DNA of 64,000 bases from Lewinellaceae bacterium (GTDB taxonomy: Bacteria; Bacteroidota; Bacteroidia; Chitinophagales; Saprospiraceae), in the NCBI GenBank assembly GCA_020636375.1, contig JACJXZ010000003.1, positions 496,001-560,000 of the forward strand, in the 5' to 3' direction. Made by a program: the position numbers and the translations under genes. Shown here one piece after another: positions 36,349 to 45,300 of this stretch; the first letter of the stretch is position 1; every line of letters begins with the position of its first letter. A model generated the notes under the pieces. The model had not been told where the DNA came from and did no database searches. It was given only the letters and a program-made list of their open reading frames with translations.

Positions 36349-36570
36349 ATGTTCAAATTAAGGATTCATATTTTGATACTGCGGTATTACCTGATGATGC
36401 TGATCACCATTATTGCGGTTTACACCGATCAGATGTGGTTGATCGCCGTCGTGATGGCCCTGGCCATCAGCGCTGTTTTGGGTTACCGCTTTGGAGGAGC
36501 AGCCGAAGAAGAAGGCAAGGTAGTCCGCATGGAAGCTTCGCCGGAAAAAGAGGCCCGAAAGGCGGGTTAA
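36349..36570 (+). CDS. small membrane protein of unknown function
   Basis: A 73-residue protein with two closely spaced hydrophobic segments (HILILRYYLMMLITIIAVY and MWLIAVVMALAISAVLGY) and a charged C-terminal tail (EEEGKVVRMEASPEKEARK). No family recognised. The amphipathic tail and clean two-helix topology favour a real gene. Confidence 0.6.
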   Translation: MFKLRIHILILRYYLMMLITIIAVYTDQMWLIAVVMALAISAVLGYRFGGAAEEEGKVVRMEASPEKEARKAG

Positions 36571-36616
36571 AAGCTTGTTCAGAGGTCGATCTTTGAGCTG
36601 CAAAGGGAAGAGTAGT

Positions 36617-36705
36617 ACCTGTTGTTGGTTGTTGGTTAGGGTGCCCCGCCAGGGTTGCCGGCGCCAACAGATAACGGACAACAAACAACGGACAACAAAC
36701 AACGA
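36617..36705. repeat. heptamer-hairpin repeat, copy E
   Basis: Left arm GTTGTTGGTTGTTGGTT (36621-36637) and six 7-bp units ending in ACAACAA/ACAACGG (36664-36705). Unlike copies A-D, this one is upstream of a plus-strand gene: it ends 12 bases before the amrS start and so may influence its translation. Confidence 0.7.
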
Positions 36706-36717
36706 AACCCATTTTTC

Positions 36718-37779
36718 ATGTACGAAGCCATTTTATACGAACCGATGGCGAGGCAGGCCGTTCGCTGTACTGCCTGCAGGATTCGCTGTGTGATCAAGCC
36801 CGGCGGAGCGGGCGTATGCGGCGTACGGCAGAACAAGGATGGCAAACTCTGCCTGCTCGTTTACGGCAAGGCTTCGGCTGTGAACATCGACCCCATCGAG
36901 AAAAAACCGCTCTACCATTTTCTGCCTGGCTCGAGGATTTTTTCCATAGGCACCATTGGCTGCAACTTCGCCTGCAGCTTCTGCCAGAACTGGGACATCT
37001 CCCAGCGTGCCCGAACCCTTCGCGAGCAACTGATGAAAGAAAAGCATATAGAGGATATCGGGCTGGAAGTCGGCCAGTACGGTTACGAATTACCGCCCGA
37101 AAGGGTTGTAAAACTGTGCCTGGAGAAAAAAGTACCCTCCATTGCCTACACCTACAACGAGCCGGTCATCTTTTTCGAATACCTGCACGACATCTCCACG
37201 CTGGCCCGGCAACACGGCATCCGCACCGTTTTCATGAGCAACGGATACGAATCGGAAGAAGCGCTGGACCTGGCCGGCGGATACCTCGACGCCATGAATA
37301 TCGACCTGAAGTCCTTCCGGGATGCATTTTACAAAAAAGTGTGCAAAGCCCGGCTGCAACCTGTGCTGGATACCATACAGGAAGTACACCGCCGGGGCAT
37401 CTGGCTCGAAGTGACCACCCTGGTTATCCCCGGGCAGAACGATTCGGAAGCAGAGCTGCAGGATATCGCCGGATTCCTGTCCTCGGTGAGCACAGACATT
37501 CCCTGGCACATCTCAGCATTCCATCCGGCCTACCAGATGAAAGATCCGCCCCGAACCAGCCGGGCCGTTCTCGAAAAAGCCTACGACATAGGGCTGGCGG
37601 CAGGATTGAAATACATTTACCTCGGCAATACCGAGGACGACCAGCGGTCGGCAACCTACTGCCCCGGCTGCGGGGCGGCGCTCATCCGGCGCACGGGATA
37701 CCGGACATGGATGGAGGACATATTCAACCAGGGGCAATGCCTCCGATGTAAAACTCAAATCCCGGGCGTATGGCAATAA
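36718..37779 (+). CDS. amrS: AmmeMemoRadiSam system radical SAM enzyme
   Basis: A 353-residue radical SAM protein. It has the 4Fe-4S motif C-x3-C-x2-C in GCNFACSFCQNWDISQ, an N-terminal cysteine-rich zone (CTACRIRCVIKPGGAGVCGVR), the AYTYNEPVIF and MNIDLKSFRDAFYKKV segments typical of AmrS, and a C-terminal zinc-ribbon-like CPGCGAALIRRTGY...CLRC. The start at 36718 (MYEAILYEPM) follows the heptamer repeat; a longer frame would translate through the repeat. The 3' end overlaps amrB by 10 bases. The system is widespread, and its chemical product is not established to my knowledge. Confidence 0.93.
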   Translation: MYEAILYEPMARQAVRCTACRIRCVIKPGGAGVCGVRQNKDGKLCLLVYGKASAVNIDPIEKKPLYHFLPGSRIFSIGTIGCNFACSFCQNWDISQRARTLREQLMKEKHIEDIGLEVGQYGYELPPERVVKLCLEKKVPSIAYTYNEPVIFFEYLHDISTLARQHGIRTVFMSNGYESEEALDLAGGYLDAMNIDLKSFRDAFYKKVCKARLQPVLDTIQEVHRRGIWLEVTTLVIPGQNDSEAELQDIAGFLSSVSTDIPWHISAFHPAYQMKDPPRTSRAVLEKAYDIGLAAGLKYIYLGNTEDDQRSATYCPGCGAALIRRTGYRTWMEDIFNQGQCLRCKTQIPGVWQ

Positions 37780-38582
37780 AAACCAGAAAGGCAGCCGTCG
37801 CGGGCTACTTTTATCCGGCAAGTAAAACGCAGCTCGTCCGCGAAATTTCCGGTTTCCTGGATCAGGTGCCGGATCAGCACGGAGACGGGGCGCTCCGGGG
37901 CCTGATCGTTCCCCACGCCGGGTACCGCTACTCGGGCCAAATAGCCGCCTATGCTTATGCGCTGCTCCGGGCCAATCCGGGCAGATGGAAAAAAATAGTG
38001 GCCATCGGCCCCGCCCATACGCTGCTGACGCACCGGCTGGCCGCCGACCCCAACGATTACTGGGAAACGCCTATGGGCAAGGTAAAAATCCTGCACGATG
38101 GTTTTCCCGTTCAGGAAGCCGCCCACATCCAGGAACACTGCCTGGAAGTACAGCTTCCGTTCCTGCAGCATGTGCTGGGTGATTTCCGCTTCCTGCCGCT
38201 TATCGGCGGAAGGATCGACCCCAGGGCATGTTGCCACGCCATAGAAAGCGCCCTTGATGAGGAGAGCCTGCTGCTCATCAGTTCCGACCTCAGCCATTAT
38301 TACGATTATGAAACGGCCAGCAAGCTGGACCAGGCCACCTGCCGGGCTATTGAGGAACTGGACGTCGAATTCATGGAGCGGCACGGCGTTGCCTGCGGGA
38401 AAATACCCATCCTGATTGTTATGGAGATCGCCCGCCGGAACGGCTGGTCGTGCCGGCTGCTGCAATACCGCAATTCCGGCGACGTGAGCCGCGACCAGGA
38501 AAGCGTGGTAGGATACGGGAGCTTTGCTTTTTTTCAGACTAAGAAAGAGGTTATCCCAAAACCCAGACAGCCCGCTTCCTGA
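37770..38582 (+). CDS. amrB: AmmeMemoRadiSam system protein B (MEMO1 family)
   Basis: A 270-residue protein of the Memo/AmrB family, related to non-haem iron dioxygenases. Key segments: RGLIVPHAGYRYSGQIAAYAY, IGPAH, HIQEHCLEVQLPFLQ, and LLLISSDLSHYYDYETA, whose His residues form the metal-like site. The start overlaps amrS by 10 bases (translational coupling). The third member, AmrA (AMMECR1), does not follow: a terminator-like hairpin comes next. Confidence 0.93.
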   Translation: MAIKTRKAAVAGYFYPASKTQLVREISGFLDQVPDQHGDGALRGLIVPHAGYRYSGQIAAYAYALLRANPGRWKKIVAIGPAHTLLTHRLAADPNDYWETPMGKVKILHDGFPVQEAAHIQEHCLEVQLPFLQHVLGDFRFLPLIGGRIDPRACCHAIESALDEESLLLISSDLSHYYDYETASKLDQATCRAIEELDVEFMERHGVACGKIPILIVMEIARRNGWSCRLLQYRNSGDVSRDQESVVGYGSFAFFQTKKEVIPKPRQPAS

Positions 38583-38604
38583 ATTTCGGTGAAAAGCGGG
38601 CTGT
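38567..38604. terminator. bidirectional stem-loop after amrB
   Basis: An 11-bp perfect stem (38567-38577 with 38594-38604), overlapping the last amrB codons, between convergent genes. The minus-strand side is followed by a TTTT run. Confidence 0.55.
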
Positions 38605-38617
38605 TCTGACTTTGAAA

Positions 38618-39100
38618 TTAATCTTTGGCTTCTCCCGGCGGCTTCAGCTCAAACCCCATCTGCATCATCAGAGAGAGCATATTCATTTCCTCCCACTCTT
38701 CGATCACCTTGCCGTCCTTGATCTTGTAAATCGTGATCCCGGTTACGCTGACCATCCGGGGGGAGCCTGCAGGGGTGCCTTTGCCCTCCCAGCGCACGAC
38801 TGCATAATCCCGGTTACAGATGATGTCGTGGTTTATGCTTTTCGCATCAGGGACATCCTTGAAAAATTCGGCGGTCTGCTCTCTGATTTTTTCAACCCCC
38901 TCAATATCTCCTTCCTGGGTGTGCCTCACAGCGTTGGCGTGGTAGAGCGCTGCCGTCATATCAGCGTTTTTCTCCATCATGGCCTTATCCAGTTTGTCGA
39001 GCAGGGCCTGGTGAGGGCAGTCCTGAGCAAAAAGGGAAAAAGCGAATGCGGTAAGCAACAAGGGTAGGCATACTTTTTTTAAAAGCTGTTGATAATTCAT
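38618..39100 (-). CDS. secreted SnoaL-like/NTF2-fold protein
   Basis: A 160-residue protein with an N-terminal signal peptide (KKVCLPLLLTAFAFSLFAQ) and an NTF2-like fold: LLDKLDKAMMEKNADMTAALYHANAVR, IREQTAEFFKDVPDAKSI, VVRWEGKGT, and YKIKDGKVIEEWEEMNMLSL, the last two being characteristic of SnoaL-type ester cyclase relatives. An enzymatic role is uncertain; many such proteins bind small hydrophobic ligands. It is monocistronic, with a promoter box upstream. Confidence 0.8.
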   Translation of the reverse strand: MNYQQLLKKVCLPLLLTAFAFSLFAQDCPHQALLDKLDKAMMEKNADMTAALYHANAVRHTQEGDIEGVEKIREQTAEFFKDVPDAKSINHDIICNRDYAVVRWEGKGTPAGSPRMVSVTGITIYKIKDGKVIEEWEEMNMLSLMMQMGFELKPPGEAKD

Positions 39101-39128
39101 AGTATTGGGTTTTGTGTTAGAATCGCTT

Positions 39129-39136
39129 CAAATATA
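39129..39136 (-). promoter_or_regulatory. -7 box upstream of the SnoaL-like gene
   Basis: TATATTTG on the minus strand, 28 bases before the start codon, in a strongly AT-rich stretch with TTTG about 22 bases further upstream. Confidence 0.55.
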
Positions 39137-39325
39137 CAAATTGTTTTTTTATTTTAAACAAAAAACAAAAAATTTAAACACTAGAGCTGTCCAGGGGTTG
39201 CTGTCAGCGAAACATATAGTCCCGCACTGAAATTAAATAAAATGGCGGCTCTGCTCGTAAAGAATGTCCCAAAATCTTTAGCTTAGCCCTGCAGAGCTAC
39301 ATCAACACCAATCCATCGCTTCACT

Positions 39326-41819
39326 ATGGCCAAGACAAAAGACAGCGCAAAGGAAAAAAAGAAAAAAGCCAAACGCATCAGTTACCACAAGCAACCGGAG
39401 GAGATGAGCCTGCGGGATTGGCAGATCGGCCTGCGGCAGCAGTTTGGCAAAGAGCAGAAATTCGAACTCACCAACGTCGGCGGGCACCCCGTATGGTCCG
39501 ATTTCACGGTCGGCAACCCGGAAAGCAATGCCGTCTACCGGCTCGCCCTGCGCGGCCAGGCGCCGGGCGACAACTTCTGCTCCTGCCTCGACTTCGCCAC
39601 CAACGGGCTGGGCACCTGCAAGCACATCGAATGGGCTCTGCACAAGTTGCAACATACCTACGGCAACAAACAACATTTCAAAAAGCCGCCGCCTGAACGG
39701 GCCTACAGTTCCGTCTACCTCCACCACGGCGAAGAACGCACCCTGCGCCTGCGCATCGGCACTGACCAGGAGGAGGCCTTCCGGAAACTGGCCAAAGGGT
39801 ACTTCGACGAGGATGGTGTACTCTATCCCCACGCCTATCTCGAAATCGACAAATTCCTGGACGCCGCCCGCCAGCTGTCGCCCGACTTTCGCTGCTATCC
39901 GGACGCACTGGACTTCGTCATCCAGAAACGGGACGACGCCCGCCGCCACCTCCTGGCTGACCGGCTGGACAACGACCCCAACAGCCTGGAAGGGCTGATA
40001 GACACCCAGCTCTTCCCCTATCAGCGCGAGGGCGTGCTCTTCGCCCTGCGGGCAGGCCGCTGCCTGCTGGCCGACGAAATGGGCCTGGGCAAAACCATCC
40101 AGGCTATCGCTACGGCAGAGCTGTACCGCAGGGAACTGGGCATCGGCTCGGTGATGATCATCTGCCCAACCTCTCTGAAGTACCAGTGGCGGGCGGAAAT
40201 CCGCAAATTCACGGAAAGCACCGTCTCCGTCATCGAAGGGCCCATGCACAAACGCCGGGAACAGTACCTCGACAATGAAAATTTCTACAAGATCATCACC
40301 TATAATGTCGTCGCCCGCGACTACGAATACATCAACCAGAGCCTGCCCGACCTGATCATCCTCGACGAAGCCCAAAGGATCAAGAACTGGGACACCAAGA
40401 TCGCACGGGCCGTCAAGCGCCTGGAAGCGCCCTACCGCATGGCCCTGACCGGCACGCCCCTGGAGAACAAGCTGGAAGACCTCTACTCCATCGTGCAGTT
40501 CCTCGACCAGCACCTGCTCGGGCCGCTCTACCTGCTGCTGCACCGCCATCAGGTTAAGGACGAAACCGGCGCCGTGCGCGGCTACCGGCGCCTTGACGAG
40601 ATCAACGAGAAGCTCAGGCACGTGATGATCCGCCGCCGCAAGCGCGAGGTGCTCAAGCAGTTGCCCGAGCGCATCGACCAGCACCTCCTGGTGCCCATGA
40701 CGCCCCGGCAGATGGAGCTGCACAACAGCTTCGAGTCCGACGTCGCCCAACTGGTGGCCAAATGGCGCCGCCTCGGATTCCTCAAAGAACAGGACCGCCA
40801 GCGCCTGCTCAGCTGCCTCAACCTGATGCGCATGAGCTGCGACAGCACCACCCGGTCGACCAGCAAACCCGCCACGATACCAAGATCAGCGAACTGTTCT
40901 ACATCCTCGAAGAGCGCCTACTGAACCGGAAGAAAAGGTGGTGGTCTTCAGCCAGTGGGAACGCATGACGCGCATCGTCTCCCAGGAACTGGAAGAACGG
41001 GAGGTCGACTATGCCTACCTGCACGGCGGCGTGCCCAGCACCCAGCGGGGCGACTTGCTCGACCGCTTCCGCGACGACGACAGTTGCCGGGTTTTCCTTT
41101 CCACCGATGCCGGCGGCCTGGGCCTTAACCTGCAGCGCGCCGCCCTGGTCATCAACCTCGACATCCCCTGGAACCCCGCCGTGCTCGAACAACGTATCGC
41201 CCGCATTTTCCGCCTGGGGCAAAAGCGGCAGGTGCAGGTCATCAACCTGATCTCCGAAGGCACCATCGAGCACCGGATGCTGTCTACCCTAAAGTTCAAA
41301 TCCTCCCTGGCCGACGCCGTGCTGGACGCCGTGGAGGACTCCGTATTCATGAGCGACCGCAAGTTCCGCGACTTCATGGAGAACCTGGAAAAGGTGGCCA
41401 CCCCCGCCGAACCGGCCGAAGCACCCGCCGAAGTGGGCAGCGATACCGACCTGGAAGTACCCCAGGGCGCTCCCCCTGCCGCTCCGGAAGAAGAGGAAGC
41501 CCCCGCGCCGGCCGAAGACTGGCGAGAGGAGGAACCCGCCCCGGAGAAGGAACCCGCCGCCCCGTCCACTCGCCAGCCCAAAGGCGAACCCCTTGCCGCC
41601 GCCGCCGGCAGCCCCCGCGAGCTGATCAGCCAGGGCGTCAGCTTCCTGGGCCGACTCGCCCAAACCCTGGCCGACGAACAGGCTACCCGCCAGCTGGTGG
41701 ACGAGATCACCGAAAGGGACGAATCGACCGGGCAGACGTACCTCAAAATACCGGTGGAGAGCGACGAGGTGGTGAAGAATGCGGTGAAATTGCTGGGAGG
41801 GCTGTTGGGGAGGTTGTAA
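39326..41819 (+). CDS. SWIM zinc finger/SNF2 DEAD-like helicase, interrupted by two frameshifts
   Basis: The N-terminal part carries a SWIM zinc finger (FCSCLDFATNGLGTCKH). The SNF2 ATPase follows, with LLADEMGLGKTIQAIA (motif I), ILDEAQRIKNW (motif II) and ALTGTPLENKLEDLYSI (motif III). The frame is lost near 40849-40855, where the expected sequence after MRMSCDST continues one frame over, and again near 40921-40924; from 40938 the helicase C-domain resumes (VVVFSQWERM, LSTDAGGLGLNLQRA, VLEQRIARIFRLGQKRQ). Both breaks are single-base losses, 70 bases apart. The extreme C-terminus is an acidic, Pro/Ala-rich tail. Without the breaks this would be an about 830-residue helicase. Either the assembly has two indel errors or the gene is broken; a GTG at 40938 could restart the second half. 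Confidence 0.82.
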
Positions 41820-41999
41820 GGGGGCGTTATCGCCTGCTGCCGAGGAAACAAAAAGCTTATGATTTTGATAACCAAAAAATTACGAACCATCTTCACCTTT
41901 TGAGCTGTAAAACAGGCCCTGATCAGAGCCTGCCAACTGTCCCGAAAATTGTCCGGGAAAAGGCGTAATTTTGCTTTAGCCAATATGCGTACCCACCTG

Positions 42000-42040
42000 A
42001 GCTAGTGGCCAGGCGACTTGAAGTCGCCTGGCCACTAGCT
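42000..42040. repeat. 20-bp perfect inverted repeat
   Basis: AGCTAGTGGCCAGGCGACTT (42000-42019), one base, then its exact complement (42021-42040), which would form a strong cruciform/hairpin. It lies in the 41820-42324 gap, which holds no gene; the helicase stop is 180 bases to the left and the CHAT-STAND gene 285 bases to the right. Confidence 0.7.
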
Positions 42041-42265
42041 TTGGCCCCAAACTGCCTATGCCTATTCCTCCAATTCCGCATGTCTTCTGAAGAAAAGTTC
42101 CCCCTTAACTACACCAACCACTTGCCCCCCATTTCCTGCCAGCCACCAGCCATACTCCACCCACCGCCGCATCAGCCTGGCTTTCGGCACCGTTCAGCGG
42201 CACCTTACGCAAAATAAGTCCAGGAAATCACAAGATACATGCTAATCACTACATAAATATATGTT

Positions 42266-42273
42266 TATCTTTG
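42266..42273 (+). promoter_or_regulatory. -7 box upstream of the CHAT-STAND-WD40 gene
   Basis: TATCTTTG, 51 bases before the start codon, in an AT-rich stretch. It would drive the whole CHAT/caspase cluster. No good -33 box. Confidence 0.5.
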
Positions 42274-42324
42274 GATTGTGAGAACGAAGCGGGTCGTCAG
42301 ATTTTGCAGTACTAAGCCCCTTTC

Positions 42325-45300
42325 ATGAATAAACCAGCCATACTCCTGGCCTTTGCCAACGAGCGGGAAGAAGGGCAGCGCTACCTGCGCAACCTGCCCC
42401 TGGAAATGACCCTACTGCGGTCTGCGCTCGAAAAGGCGGAGGACAGAGGACTGTGCGAGCTGGTGATCCTGCCTAATACCACTCTGGACAACCTGATCGA
42501 CACTTTCCAAAGAGAAAAATACCGCAACCGCATCGCCATCTTTCACTACGGCGGCCACGCCGGCAGCTATGAGCTGTTGCTGGAGCAAGCTGACGGCAAA
42601 ACGCAACTGGCCCACGGCCAGGGGCTCGTCCCTTTCCTGGCCGGACAAAAGAGCCTGCAACTCGTTTTCCTCAACGGCTGCCATTCGGCCCGGCAGGCAG
42701 AAGACCTGATAAACAACGGAGTGCCCGCCGTGGTGGGCACCGTCGGTGCGGTTGACGACCGCATCGCATCTGAACTGGCATCTGCTTTTTATAAGGCTAT
42801 GGGGGAGGGAATGCCGCTGGAGCAGGCCTGGCAGGAAGCCGCGTATAGAATGAAAGCCGGCGAAGGCGCAGGAGAGCTGAGCGGTTATTACCAAAAGCAA
42901 ATTACTTCGGAAAGCAACCGGGACATGATCTTCGACCTGAGCAAACAGGCCGAACAGTTCCCCTGGGAAATCCACTACCGCCCCGGCGCCGAGGCCATCC
43001 GCGACTGGAACCTGCCCGACGCCGCCAACGACCCCTACTTCGGGCTGCCCGGCATTCCTGCCCGCTACGGCTTCCCGGAAGAACCCTACCGCTTTCTGGA
43101 GCGCTACGCAATAGAGGATGCCCGCATCTTTTTTGGCAGGGGCAGCTACATCCGCGACCTCTACCACCGCATCCATAGCCCCATGGCCGCGCCGGCCATC
43201 CTGCTGTACGGGCAGTCGGGCGTCGGCAAATCCTCCCTGCTGGAAGCCGGGCTGTTCCCCCGCCTGGAGGAAGGATACGACATCCGGATGTTCCGCCGCC
43301 AGCCGGAAACGGGGCTGCTGGGGCACCTGGCCCAGGCGCTGGAAATCAAGGAGGAAAAACCCGGCGCGGCGCAGCTGTTAAAGCAATGGAAACACCTGGA
43401 GGCACAGTCCGAAAAAACCGGCCTGATCATTGTGCTCGACCAGGTGGAAGAAGTGTTCACCCGCCCTGCCGAAGGGCAACCGGAAGAACTGAACGATTTC
43501 CTCCAAACGGCCAGTGCCATCTTCGCCCGGCCCGATGAGCGGCCCATCGGAAAATTGGTGCTCAGCTACCGCAAAGAGTACGACCCCGAGATAGAAAAAG
43601 CCTGTCGGATAGCCGCCCTGCCTAAAGAAAAAGTCTTCCTGGAACGGCTGGACAGGAAGGGCATCCTGGAGATTGCCGGCGGGCTTAGCTCCAACCCGCA
43701 ACTGCAAAACAAATACCGCCTGGAGATCGAAAAGGAGCTGCCGGCGCTGATCGCCGACGACCTGCTGGAAGACCGGAACTCGCCCATTGCCCCTGTCCTG
43801 CAGATCATCCTCACTAAGCTATGGCAGCAACAGGAAGGACAGGACAAGCGATCCTTCCGTACCGATGATTACCAAAAACTAAAAAAAGAGGGCATCCTGC
43901 TCGACGACTTCTTCCAGCAGCAAATGGCGCAGATCAGAGCCTGGGAAGAGCAAATTCAACAAAAGGTGGAAAGCTCCGGCCTGGCGCTGGATGTGCTGCA
44001 CTACCACACCACCCCTTTGGGTACCGCCGAGAGCCGCGACCTGGAAACCCTGCGCACGCACTACCTGCATCAGAGCGACGTCCTCCAGCAACTGCTCCAG
44101 CAACTACAGTCCCTCTACCTGCTGGCCGGCCTGGGGCCGGAACGGACTGCCCTCGCCCACGACACCCTGGTGCCCATCGTGCAGCGGGAAATCCGCGATT
44201 CGGATAAGCCGGGGCAGCGGGCGCTGCGGATTCTGAGTTCTAAAATAGCTGACTATGACATCAGCCCGGAGCGTACTTATATCGACGAAGAGGATCTGGC
44301 GCTGGTAGAAGAAGGGGCGGGGGGGATGCGGATGTGGACGGGGAAGGAAAAGGAACTGGTAAAGAAGAGTAGGGAGAGAAGGGCAAAGTTGGTGGCGGAG
44401 CGGAAGCGGAATAGACAATTAAAGGTATTAGGAGTCCTGTTAATAACCGCATTTGCTATTGTAGCCAGCTTATTCTGGTGGCAATCCAGCAGGCAATCAA
44501 AGGTAAATGAACTGGTAGGTGAAGCACGCCGCATGGAAAGAACCGATGCGACAAAAGCGTTTGATATTATCCAAACTGCCCTCAAAATCTTGCCAGATGA
44601 CCGAAATGCTTTGCAAGCCAGGCATGACATTTATAGTTACAATGAATTTTATTCCTGGGAAGCCCTGGCTAAACCAGGAGAATCATTGGCTCCCAACGCT
44701 CCAATAAATGCAGTTGACCTATCTCCTGATGGCCAATGGATAGTGGCCGCTGTTGGCAATCAGGCCATACTTTGGAGTGAAACCGGCCAGAAAATACTTT
44801 CTTTTGATCATCAAGGCCCCGTCAATGATGTTCATTTTTCACCTGACGGGAGAGCAGTGTTGACAGCTAGTGATGATGAAACGGTAAAAACATGGGATTT
44901 AGAGGGGAAGGCTGAAACCCTTTTCCAGGGCCATAACAGCCGACTGAAACGGGCTGTGTTTTCAGCAGATGGACAACGAGTACTAACCGGCGGCCAGAAC
45001 GGAACGGTGTTCCTATGGGGCAGAAATGGAGATAAGCTTCACAGTTGGAAACCCCACACAGATTCCATAACAACCCTAGCCTTTACTTCTGATGGCAACC
45101 ACTTTATCACTGGTGGTTCGGATAGCTTGTTGTCCCATTGGCAGTGGAACGGTGAAAAATTGGAAAGGCTTCATTCATTTTCTTATCCTGAACGGCCGCT
45201 TTCAGTAGATTTTGACCCGATAAATTCCCACCTGCTGGTTGGTTTCAGAGATGGGGCCATTTTACTCTGGAGCCTTGATGGCCAATTGATTAAAGAGATC

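Noticed and set aside
36655..36717. In-frame 5' extension of amrS (reads with Thr-Asn-Asn/Gln runs)
   Set aside because: It translates the tandem heptamer repeat; family N-termini begin at MYEAIL (36718).
39302..40750. 482-codon minus-strand frame opposite the SNF2 helicase
   Set aside because: Antisense shadow; the plus strand carries recognisable helicase motifs.
42000..42040. Perfect 20-bp palindrome considered as a terminator of the helicase gene
   Set aside because: It lies 180 bases past the stop codon with no T-run; kept only as an inverted repeat.
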